This document shows, one piece after another, positions 23,599 through 31,637 of a stretch of 64,000 bases of DNA. Location: positions 6,324,001-6,388,000 of the forward strand of contig NZ_CP137734.1 of NCBI RefSeq assembly GCF_033406955.1, written 5' to 3'. The DNA is from Streptomyces violaceoruber (lineage in GTDB: Bacteria > Actinomycetota > Actinomycetes > Streptomycetales > Streptomycetaceae). Below the pieces are notes generated by a model. It saw only the letters and a program-made list of their open reading frames with translations, ran no database searches and was not told the origin of the DNA. The position numbers and the translations under genes are program-made. Within the stretch, counting starts at the first letter, position 1. Each line of letters begins with the position of its first letter.

Positions 23599-25878
23599 TC
23601 AGTCGGTCGCCGATTGTTCCAGACGGACCACCACGGACTTGCTGGCCGGGGTGTTGCTGGTGTCCGCGGTGGCATCCAGCGGCACCAGCACGTTGGTCTC
23701 CGGGTAGTACGCCGCCGCGCAGCCCCGGGCCGTCGGGTAGTGCACGACGCGGAAGCCGGGCGCCCGCCGCTCCACCCCGTCCCGCCACTCGCTCACCAGG
23801 TCGACGTACGAGCCGTCCTCGACGCCCAGCCTCCGGGCGTCCTCCGGGTTGACCAGGACGACGCGGCGGCCGTTCCTGATCCCCCGGTAACGGTCGTCCA
23901 GGCCGTAGATCGTGGTGTTGTACTGGTCGTGCGACCGCAGCGTCTGCAGCAGCAGCCGCCCCTCGGGCAGCTCGGGGAACTCGACCGGAGCGGCGGTGAA
24001 GTTGGCCTTCCCGGTGGCCGTCGGGAAGCGGCGCTCGTCGCGCGGGGCGTGCGGCAGCGCGAAGCCCCCGGGGTGCGCCACGCGCGCGTTGAAGTCCTCG
24101 AAGCCCGGCACGACACGCCCGATGCGGTCGCGGATCGTCGCGTAGTCCTTCTCGAACTCCTCCCACGGCGTGCGGCTCTCCTCGCCCAGCACCCGCCGCG
24201 CCAGCCGGCACACGATCGCGGGCTCGGACAGCAACTGCCCGCTCGCGGGCTCCAGACGGCCGCGCGAGGCGTGCACCATGCCCATGGAGTCCTCGACGGT
24301 CACGAACTGCTCGCCGCCGCCCTGGAGATCACGCTCCGTGCGGCCCAGCGTCGGCAGGATCAGCGCCCGCGCGCCCGTGACCGCGTGCGAGCGGTTCAGC
24401 TTCGTCGACACGTGCACGGTGAGCCGGGCCCGGCGCATCGCCGCCTCGGTGACCTCCGTGTCGGGGGAGGCGGAGACGAAGTTGCCGCCCATGGCGAAGA
24501 AGACCTTCGCCTCGCCGTCGCGCAGCGCGCGGATGGCCCGTACGACGTCGTAGCCGTGCTCGCGCGGCGGGGCGAAGCCGAACTCCTTCTCCAGGGCGTC
24601 CAGGAAGGCGGGCGCGGGCCGCTCGAAGATGCCCATCGTGCGGTCGCCCTGCACGTTGGAGTGGCCGCGCACCGGGCACACGCCCGCCCCCGGGCGGCCG
24701 ATGTTGCCGCGCAGCAGCAGGAAGTTCACGACCTCGCGGATCGTGGGAACCGAGTGCTTGTGCTGGGTCAGACCCATCGCCCAGCACACGATGGTGCGCT
24801 CCGAGTCGAGCACCATGCGCAGTGCCTCTTCGATCTCCGCGCGCGTGAGACCCGTCGCCGCGAGCGTGTCGTCCCAGTCGGCGGCGCGGGCGGCCGCCGC
24901 GAACTCCTCGTAGCCGTGGGTGTGTTCCTCGACGAAGGCCTCGTCGACCGCGCCCTGAGTCTCGAGGATCAGCTTGTTGAGGAGCCGGAACAGCGCCTGG
25001 TCGCCGCCGAGGCGGATCTGCAGGAACAGGTCGGTCAGGGAGGCGCCCGCGGTGAGACCCTTGGGGGTCTGCGGGTTCTTGAAGCGCTCCAGACCCGCCT
25101 CGGGCAGCGGATTGACGCTGATGATCCGCGCGCCGTTCGCCTTCGCCTTCTCCAGGGCCGAGAGCATTCGCGGGTGGTTGGTGCCCGGGTTCTGGCCCGC
25201 CACGATGATCAGGTCCGACTTGTAGAGGTCCTCCAGCAGGACGCTGCCCTTGCCGACGCCGATGGTCTCGGACAGGGCCGAGCCGGACGACTCGTGACAC
25301 ATGTTGGAGCAGTCCGGCAGGTTGTTGGTGCCGAGCTCGCGCGCGAAGAGCTGGTAGAGGAACGCCGCCTCGTTGCTGGTGCGCCCCGAGGTGTAGAAGA
25401 CCGCCTCGTCGGCCGACTCCAGCGCGGCGATCTCCTCCGCGACGATGCCGAAGGCGCGCTCCCAGGTGACCGGTTCGTAGTGCGCGCCGCCCTCCGGCAG
25501 GTACACCGGGTGCGTCAGCCGGCCCTGCTGGCCCAGCCAGTAGCCGCTGCGGGTCGCGAGGTCGGCGACGGAGTGCGCCGCGAAGAACTCGGGGGTGACC
25601 CGGCGCAGGGTGGCCTCCTCGGCCACGGCCTTCGCGCCGTTCTCGCAGAACTCCGCCTTGTGCCGGTGGTCCCCCTCCGGCCAGGCGCAGCCCGGACAGT
25701 CGAAGCCGTCCTTCTGATTGACGCGCAGGAGCGTCAGCGCCGTCCGCCGCACCCCCATCTGCCGCTGCGCGACCCGCAGGGTGTGGCCGATGGCCGGGAT
25801 ACCCGCCGCCGCGTGCTGGGGCTCCGAGACCTGCGGCGCGTCCTGAACCGGATCACCCTTGGGCGGCTTGGTGGCCAT
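23599..25878 (-). CDS. FdhF/YdeP-family molybdopterin oxidoreductase
   Basis: 759 residues from an ATG with AAGGAG. An N-terminal iron-sulfur region has CPGC and a later FCENG. The molybdopterin-binding core includes GRTSNEAAFLYQLFAR, the cofactor loop DCSNMCHESSG and GQNPGTNHPRML, all typical of the YdeP-type branch of formate-dehydrogenase-like proteins. The reaction is not known for this branch; YdeP is linked to acid resistance in E. coli. It is a single large cytoplasmic protein with no electron-transfer partner nearby. Confidence 0.88.
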   Translation of the reverse strand: MATKPPKGDPVQDAPQVSEPQHAAAGIPAIGHTLRVAQRQMGVRRTALTLLRVNQKDGFDCPGCAWPEGDHRHKAEFCENGAKAVAEEATLRRVTPEFFAAHSVADLATRSGYWLGQQGRLTHPVYLPEGGAHYEPVTWERAFGIVAEEIAALESADEAVFYTSGRTSNEAAFLYQLFARELGTNNLPDCSNMCHESSGSALSETIGVGKGSVLLEDLYKSDLIIVAGQNPGTNHPRMLSALEKAKANGARIISVNPLPEAGLERFKNPQTPKGLTAGASLTDLFLQIRLGGDQALFRLLNKLILETQGAVDEAFVEEHTHGYEEFAAAARAADWDDTLAATGLTRAEIEEALRMVLDSERTIVCWAMGLTQHKHSVPTIREVVNFLLLRGNIGRPGAGVCPVRGHSNVQGDRTMGIFERPAPAFLDALEKEFGFAPPREHGYDVVRAIRALRDGEAKVFFAMGGNFVSASPDTEVTEAAMRRARLTVHVSTKLNRSHAVTGARALILPTLGRTERDLQGGGEQFVTVEDSMGMVHASRGRLEPASGQLLSEPAIVCRLARRVLGEESRTPWEEFEKDYATIRDRIGRVVPGFEDFNARVAHPGGFALPHAPRDERRFPTATGKANFTAAPVEFPELPEGRLLLQTLRSHDQYNTTIYGLDDRYRGIRNGRRVVLVNPEDARRLGVEDGSYVDLVSEWRDGVERRAPGFRVVHYPTARGCAAAYYPETNVLVPLDATADTSNTPASKSVVVRLEQSATD

Positions 25879-26134
25879 CGCGCGCTCCTTTGCGTACACG
25901 TGTGAAGTACGTCTCCGATCCTCGCACGCGCCACCGACGGCGAGGTCGTGCGGGGAAGGGCGGATCTGCCGGCGCCGGGTGGGGTCCTGGCCTCAAGGGG
26001 CACGGGGCTCTGCTCGATCTGCGGCTCCGCCGCGTGGGCGCGACCAGCCACGACGCACCCGCACCCCAGAACCGCGCCCGTGCCACAGGCGCACCCGGCA
26101 CCGACTGTCAGTGGCACGTGGCAGGATCGGTGTC

Positions 26135-28858
26135 GTGGCGAAGACAGCATCGAAGAAGACCGACAGCACCTCCGGCGGCCGACCGCGGCTGATGCTCATG
26201 GACGGGCACTCGCTGGCGTACCGCGCGTTCTTCGCGCTGCCCGCGGAGAACTTCACGACCGCGACGGGCCAGCCGACCAACGCGATCTACGGGTTCGCGT
26301 CGATGCTGGCCAACACCCTGCGTGACGAGGCGCCCACGCACTTCGCGGTGGCGTTCGACGTCTCCCGCAAGACCTGGCGCTCCGAGGAGTTCACCGAGTA
26401 CAAGGCGAACCGCTCCAAGACCCCGGACGAGTTCAAGGGGCAGGTGGAGCTGATCGGTGAGCTGCTCGACTCCATGCACGTGCCCCGGTTCGCCGTCGAG
26501 GGCTTCGAGGCGGACGACGTCATCGCCACCCTCGCCACCGAGGCCGAGGCCGAGGGCTTCGACGTCCTGATCGTCACCGGCGACCGGGACTCCTTCCAGC
26601 TGGTCAGCGAGCACACCACGGTCCTCTATCCGACCAAGGGCGTCTCCGAGCTGACCCGCTTCACCCCGGAGAAGGTCTTCGAGAAGTACGGGCTCACCCC
26701 CGCCCAGTACCCCGACTTCGCGGCGCTGCGCGGCGACCCGTCCGACAACCTGCCGGGCATCCCGGGCGTCGGCGAGAAGACCGCCGCGAAGTGGATCAAC
26801 CAGTTCGGATCGTTCGCGGAGCTGGTCGAGCGCGTCGACGAGGTCAAGGGCAAGGCCGGGCAGAACCTGCGCGACCACCTGGAGTCCGTGAAGCTCAACC
26901 GTCGGCTCACCGAGCTGGAGCGGCGGGTCGAGCTGCCGAGGACCGTCACCGACCTGGAGCGTACGGCGTACGACCGCAAGGGCGTCGCGGTGATCCTGGA
27001 CACCCTGGAGATCCGCAATCCTTCGCTGCGCGAGCGGCTCTACGCCGTCGACCCGGGCGCCGAGGAGGCCGAGGCCACCCCGGTGGTCGCGGACGGCGTG
27101 GAGCTGGACGGCACCGTGCTGGGCACGGGCGAGCTGGCCGGCTGGCTCGCCGAGCACGGTGCGCAGCCGCTCGGCGTGGCCACCGTCGACACCTGGGCCC
27201 TGGGCACCGGATCGGTGACCGAGGTCGCGCTCGCCGCGTCCGACGGGAAGGCCGCCTGGTTCGACCCGACGGAGCTCGACGAGGCCGACGAGACGGCGTT
27301 CCGCTCCTGGCTCTCCGACCCGGACCGGCCGAAGGTCTTCCACAACGCCAAGGGCGCGATGCGCGTCCTCGCCGAGCACGGCTGGAGCGTCGCCGGGGTG
27401 GGCATGGACACCGCCCTGGCCGCCTACCTGGTCAAGCCGGGCCGGCGCTCCTTCGACCTGGACGCGCTGTCCCTGGAGTACCTGCACCGCGAGCTTGCCC
27501 CCGCCGCCGCGGCCGACGGACAGCTCGCCTTCGGCGCGGACGAGGGCGCCGAGGCCGAGGTGCTGATGGTGCAGGCCCGCGCCATCCTCGACCTGGGCGA
27601 GACCTTCGAGAGCCGCCTGGCCGACGTCGGCGCCGCCGACCTGCTGCGCGACATGGAGCTGCCCACGTCCGCGCTGCTCGCCCGCATGGAGCGGCACGGC
27701 ATCGCGGCCGACCGGGAGCACCTCCAGGCCATGGAGCAGATGTTCGCGGGCGCCGTCCAGCAGGCGGTCAAGGAGGCCCACGCGGCGGCCGGACGCGAGT
27801 TCAACCTGGGCTCGCCCAAGCAGCTCCAGGAAGTCCTCTTCGGCGAGCTGAACCTGCCGAAGACCAAGAAGACCAAGACCGGCTACACCACCGACGCCGA
27901 CGCCCTGTCCTGGCTCGCCGCCCAGACGGACAACGAGCTGCCGGTGATCATGCTCCGCCACCGCGAGCAGGCCAAGCTGCGCGTCACGGTGGAGGGCCTG
28001 ATCAAGACGATCGCCGCGGACGGCCGCATCCACACCACGTTCAACCAGACGGTCGCCGCGACCGGCCGCCTCTCGTCCACGGACCCGAACCTGCAGAACA
28101 TCCCGGTCCGCACCGACGAGGGCCGCGCCATCCGCCGCGGCTTCGTGGTCGGCGAGGGATTCGAGTCCCTGATGACGGCCGACTACAGCCAGATCGAGCT
28201 GCGCGTGATGGCCCACCTCTCCGAGGACGCGGGCCTGACCGAGGCGTTCACGTCCGGCGAGGACCTGCACACCACCGCCGCCGCCCAGGTCTTCTCCGTC
28301 GAGCAGTCGGCCGTGGACGCGGAGATGCGCCGCAAGATCAAGGCCATGTCCTACGGACTCGCGTACGGGCTCTCCGCCTTCGGCCTCTCCCAGCAGCTGA
28401 ACATCGAGGCGGCCGAGGCACGCGGCCTGATGGACGCCTACTTCGAGCGCTTCGGCGGCGTTCGCGACTATCTGCGCCGGGTCGTCGACGAGGCACGGGC
28501 CACGGGATACACGGCGACCCTCTTCGGCCGCCGCCGCTACCTCCCCGACCTCAACAGCGACAACCGCCAGCGCCGCGAGGCGGCCGAGCGGATGGCCCTG
28601 AACGCGCCGATCCAGGGCACGGCGGCCGACATCGTCAAGATCGCCATGCTCAACGTGGACAAGGCGCTGCGCGAGGCCGACCTCAAGTCCCGCATGCTCC
28701 TCCAGGTCCACGACGAAATCGTCCTGGAGATCGCTCCGGGCGAGCGGGCCGCGGCGGAGGAGCTGGTCCGCCGCGAAATGGCCAACGCGGTGCAGCTCAG
28801 GGTCCCCCTGGGCGTCTCCGTGGGCGCGGGCCCGGACTGGGAATCGGCAGCGCACTAG
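26135..28858 (+). CDS. polA: DNA polymerase I
   Basis: 907 residues from GTG with AGGA upstream. Residues 1-300 are the 5'-3' exonuclease (MDGHSLAYRAFFAL, and the Asp-rich GFEADDVIATLA). The middle domain, about 325-510, corresponds to the 3'-5' exonuclease but lacks the DxE metal pair (it reads VDTWALG), so proofreading is probably absent, as in other actinobacterial Pol I. The polymerase part has motif A with D683 (TADYSQIELR), motif B (RRKIKAMSYGLAYGL) and motif C with D860 (VHDEIVLE). It repairs gaps and removes RNA primers. Confidence 0.96.
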   Translation: MAKTASKKTDSTSGGRPRLMLMDGHSLAYRAFFALPAENFTTATGQPTNAIYGFASMLANTLRDEAPTHFAVAFDVSRKTWRSEEFTEYKANRSKTPDEFKGQVELIGELLDSMHVPRFAVEGFEADDVIATLATEAEAEGFDVLIVTGDRDSFQLVSEHTTVLYPTKGVSELTRFTPEKVFEKYGLTPAQYPDFAALRGDPSDNLPGIPGVGEKTAAKWINQFGSFAELVERVDEVKGKAGQNLRDHLESVKLNRRLTELERRVELPRTVTDLERTAYDRKGVAVILDTLEIRNPSLRERLYAVDPGAEEAEATPVVADGVELDGTVLGTGELAGWLAEHGAQPLGVATVDTWALGTGSVTEVALAASDGKAAWFDPTELDEADETAFRSWLSDPDRPKVFHNAKGAMRVLAEHGWSVAGVGMDTALAAYLVKPGRRSFDLDALSLEYLHRELAPAAAADGQLAFGADEGAEAEVLMVQARAILDLGETFESRLADVGAADLLRDMELPTSALLARMERHGIAADREHLQAMEQMFAGAVQQAVKEAHAAAGREFNLGSPKQLQEVLFGELNLPKTKKTKTGYTTDADALSWLAAQTDNELPVIMLRHREQAKLRVTVEGLIKTIAADGRIHTTFNQTVAATGRLSSTDPNLQNIPVRTDEGRAIRRGFVVGEGFESLMTADYSQIELRVMAHLSEDAGLTEAFTSGEDLHTTAAAQVFSVEQSAVDAEMRRKIKAMSYGLAYGLSAFGLSQQLNIEAAEARGLMDAYFERFGGVRDYLRRVVDEARATGYTATLFGRRRYLPDLNSDNRQRREAAERMALNAPIQGTAADIVKIAMLNVDKALREADLKSRMLLQVHDEIVLEIAPGERAAAEELVRREMANAVQLRVPLGVSVGAGPDWESAAH

Positions 28859-28924
28859 CCTCGCCCCCCGCCGCCGCTGCGGGCAGTCGTGCCCGCCGGG
28901 GCGGCACGGGCGGGCGGTGGGGTT

Positions 28925-28956
28925 GCCTCCCAGGCCGTTCAGGCACTGGGGGAGGC
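28925..28956 (+). terminator. Hairpin after polA
   Basis: GCCTCCC pairs with GGGAGGC with two extra G residues on the right arm. The flanking GTTGCCTCCCAG and CTGGGGGAGGC resemble a dispersed palindrome common in streptomycete intergenic DNA. It lies about 65 bp after the stop. Confidence 0.55.
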
Positions 28957-29106
28957 ACCTCGCAACGCCGGGCCCGCACCGCCCCGCCGCCCAGCCGGTC
29001 GGTGCCGGGCGGTGCGGCGCCGGGGGACCCCCCGCTCCGCCCGCCCCGTCACTCCGGTGGCCCCCGAGGAAACGCCCCCGCCCCGGTCTCCCGTGAGGAT
29101 GCGGGC

Positions 29107-29475
29107 ATGGGTATACGCATGCTCCACCACCGGACGACACCGGCACGGGCACGCACCGACGGACCCGCCCGCGTGCCACTCCTCCCGGTCCCGGTCTGCG
29201 CACCGGGCGCAAGTACCGGCCGCATCCCCGCCACCGTCACGACGGTCCTGCACCGCACCGCGACGGACCTGCGCCGCAGGCTCGTCCACCGGGCCCCCGC
29301 GACCGCCGCCCCGCAGGGAACACCCGCCTGGCAGCTCTGGGCCGACCTGGCCCGCGGTTACCTCGCGCTGGCCCTCGCCCTGCTGCCGCGGCCCCGGCCC
29401 GCCCACACCTTCACCGTGTTCGTCGCGCCCACCGACACCCCCGGCACCCGACCCGGCGGCCCGGCTCCGTACTGA
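29107..29475 (+). CDS. Hypothetical small protein, 122 residues
   Basis: An open frame with strongly G/C-biased third positions and a GAGGA sequence 8 bases before the ATG. It is rich in Arg, Thr and Pro, with one amphipathic or membrane-proximal stretch (WQLWADLARGYLALALALLP). I do not recognise a family. The following 318 bp up to the transglycosylase gene hold a GTG codon at 29671 with its own GGAGG but no other structure I can name. Confidence 0.45.
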   Translation: MGIRMLHHRTTPARARTDGPARVPLLPVPVCAPGASTGRIPATVTTVLHRTATDLRRRLVHRAPATAAPQGTPAWQLWADLARGYLALALALLPRPRPAHTFTVFVAPTDTPGTRPGGPAPY

Positions 29476-29793
29476 CGCCGGCCCCGTACCGACGCCGGCC
29501 CCGGACGGCACGCCTGCCGGACGACCGAGGGCGAACGACAACAGAACTCCTCATATGGCCAAGTGGTGAATGTCGGGCAGGAACGGGTGCCCGTGCAAAG
29601 AAAGTTGCCGTAGGGTCGCCTGCGGCACCGTACTGGTCGAACTGACGACCACGGTGCTCGGAGGACGACGGTGCAACCGTTCGCACCGGTCGCTCGTCAC
29701 AACAGGGCGGATACAGCGGGTACGACGGGCGAGCACGACAGCAGAACACGGACGGAGACGGACGCGCGGGCGTCCAGGGGAGGGGTTCACTCT

Positions 29794-31587
29794 ATGGCGG
29801 CGCATTTCGACAGGAGGCTCCGCAAGGCGGCGGTCACCACCACCGTGGCGGCGGTCGCGGTCGCGGCCCTGTCCGCGTCCCAGGCCCCCGACGTCACGGC
29901 CGACGGCAACGGCAGACAGACCACCGCCGACAACGCGCCGACGTCCGACACTCCCCCCGAGGAGAGCGCCACCGGCAACTCGCGCTACTACACCGACCTG
30001 CCGCCCCTCAACAGCCCCAGCCCGGCTCCGACCACGGGCACCCCGGCGTCGCGCGGCGCGTCCGAGGCCGGCATTCCGGCGACCGTCCTCGACGCCTACA
30101 AGAAGGCCGAGTCCGAGCTGCGCCGCGCCAAGCCCGGCTGCAACCTGCCGTGGCAACTGCTCGCCGCCATCGGCAAGGTGGAGTCCGGCCAGGCCCGCGG
30201 CGGCCGCGTGGACGCCAACGGCACCACCATCGGCCGCATCATCGGCCCGCAGCTCGACGGCAACGGCTTCGCCCTCATCAAGGACACCGACAACGGCGTC
30301 TACGACGGCAACAGCAGCTACGACAACGCCGTCGGCCCGATGCAGTTCATCCCGTCCACCTGGGCGTGGGCGGGCCGCGACGGCAACAGCGACGGCAAAG
30401 AAGACCCCAACAACGTCTACGACGCCGCCCTCGCCGCCGGCCACTACCTGTGCCGCAACAGCTGGGACCTGGCCGACCAGGCCGACCTGAAGCGCGCGAT
30501 CCTCAGCTACAACAACTCGCAGGACTACCTGCACACGGTCCTGTCGTGGCTGGAGTACTACCGCAAGGGCACCCACGAGATCCCGGACGGCACCGGCAGC
30601 CTCCCGGTCGGCCGCAGCGACGACGCCACCCCCGGCACCCGTTCCCCGGGGCGCGGCACCGGTGCGAGCAGCCGGCCCCAGAGCCCCGGCACGGCGACGC
30701 CCAGTCCGGGCCGGAGCCCGAGCAAGCCGCCGGCGTCGGGCAGGCCCACCGATCCCGGAAGCCCGAGCACCAGCCCCTCCACGCCGCCCACGGACCCGGC
30801 GCCGCCGACCGAGACTCCCACGCCCACCGATACCGTTCACCACCTGGAGAACGCCGGCGCCACGGGGTTCAGCGCGATCGCGGGCGACACGTTCGCCGAG
30901 AGGATCAGCACCCGCGCCGAGACCAAGGCCGGAGAGGCCGTCGGCAAGGTGCGCGTCCGCTTCACCGTCCTGGGCGACACGGACGCCACCTTCACCGGCG
31001 GTGAGAAGGTCGCCGCGGTCACCACCAACGCCTCCGGCGTGGCCGTCGCGCCCGCGCTGGTGGCGGGCGAGCAGACCGGCGGGTTCACCGTCCGCGCCAC
31101 CGTCATCGGCCGTACCGTGCCGGGCCTCGACTACAAGGCCACCGTCACCGAGCGCGTCGCCGACGCCCTCACCAGCACCGGCGAGACCGAGCCGACGTGC
31201 ACGCCGGGCGGCGAGTTCGCCGACCCGATCGAGGTGAAGGCCACGCTCAAGGGTGCCGTCGCGGACCAGGTCGCCGTCACCGCGACCCTCATCAAGTCCA
31301 AGGACGACCCGGCCGAGAACGACAAGGGTCCCTACTTCAAGGACGCCGACGGAACGGCCGTCCGTACGCTGACCGGCCGGAAGACCGACGCCAAGGGCCT
31401 GCTGGAGCTGCCGAAGCTGTACGCCGACGACGCGGAGGGCACGTACATCCTGCGCCTCACCACGCCGGGCGGCGCCGCGCTCGACATCACCCTGACGGTG
31501 GCCGAGGCGGCCGACCCGACGCCGGACCCGTCGACCGGTCCGTCGACCGCCCCCTCCACCGAGCCGTCGACCGAACCTGAGGCGTAG
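29794..31587 (+). CDS. Secreted lytic transglycosylase with C-terminal repeat-like domain
   Basis: 597 residues from an ATG with GGGGAGGGG upstream; an in-frame GTG at 29671 with GGAGG is an alternative start. Residues 1-30 are a signal peptide. Residues about 95-255 are a soluble lytic transglycosylase domain of the MltB type, with the catalytic glutamate in GKVESGQ and the later GPMQFIPSTW and YNNSQDYLHTVL. A Pro/Ser/Thr linker (270-350) leads to a C-terminal beta domain (355-575) with two-part symmetry and a Thr/Ser/Pro tail. It cleaves peptidoglycan in the wall; the C-terminal part may bind wall polymers. Confidence 0.88.
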   Translation: MAAHFDRRLRKAAVTTTVAAVAVAALSASQAPDVTADGNGRQTTADNAPTSDTPPEESATGNSRYYTDLPPLNSPSPAPTTGTPASRGASEAGIPATVLDAYKKAESELRRAKPGCNLPWQLLAAIGKVESGQARGGRVDANGTTIGRIIGPQLDGNGFALIKDTDNGVYDGNSSYDNAVGPMQFIPSTWAWAGRDGNSDGKEDPNNVYDAALAAGHYLCRNSWDLADQADLKRAILSYNNSQDYLHTVLSWLEYYRKGTHEIPDGTGSLPVGRSDDATPGTRSPGRGTGASSRPQSPGTATPSPGRSPSKPPASGRPTDPGSPSTSPSTPPTDPAPPTETPTPTDTVHHLENAGATGFSAIAGDTFAERISTRAETKAGEAVGKVRVRFTVLGDTDATFTGGEKVAAVTTNASGVAVAPALVAGEQTGGFTVRATVIGRTVPGLDYKATVTERVADALTSTGETEPTCTPGGEFADPIEVKATLKGAVADQVAVTATLIKSKDDPAENDKGPYFKDADGTAVRTLTGRKTDAKGLLELPKLYADDAEGTYILRLTTPGGAALDITLTVAEAADPTPDPSTGPSTAPSTEPSTEPEA

Positions 31588-31593
31588 GCACCG

Positions 31594-31637
31594 CCGCGGT
31601 CCGCCCGGCGAGGTCACCGCGCCCCGCCGGGCCGCGG
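31594..31637. terminator. Bidirectional hairpin between the transglycosylase and hrpB genes
   Basis: CCGCGG plus CCCGGCG on the left pairs with CGCCGGG plus CCGCGG on the right, with a 4-base bulge. It separates two convergent genes. Confidence 0.65.

Noticed and set aside
26108..29212. Long minus-strand open frame opposite polA
   Set aside because: Antisense shadow; no family motif, while polA on the plus strand has all polymerase motifs.
29671..29793. Longer start (GTG with GGAGG) for the transglycosylase
   Set aside because: It would place 41 polar residues before the signal peptide; the ATG at 29794 has a good ribosome site and a normal signal. Kept only as an alternative.
29560..29793. 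c-di-AMP (ydaO) riboswitch before the cell-wall hydrolase gene
   Set aside because: The conserved core elements of that riboswitch could not be found in the leader.
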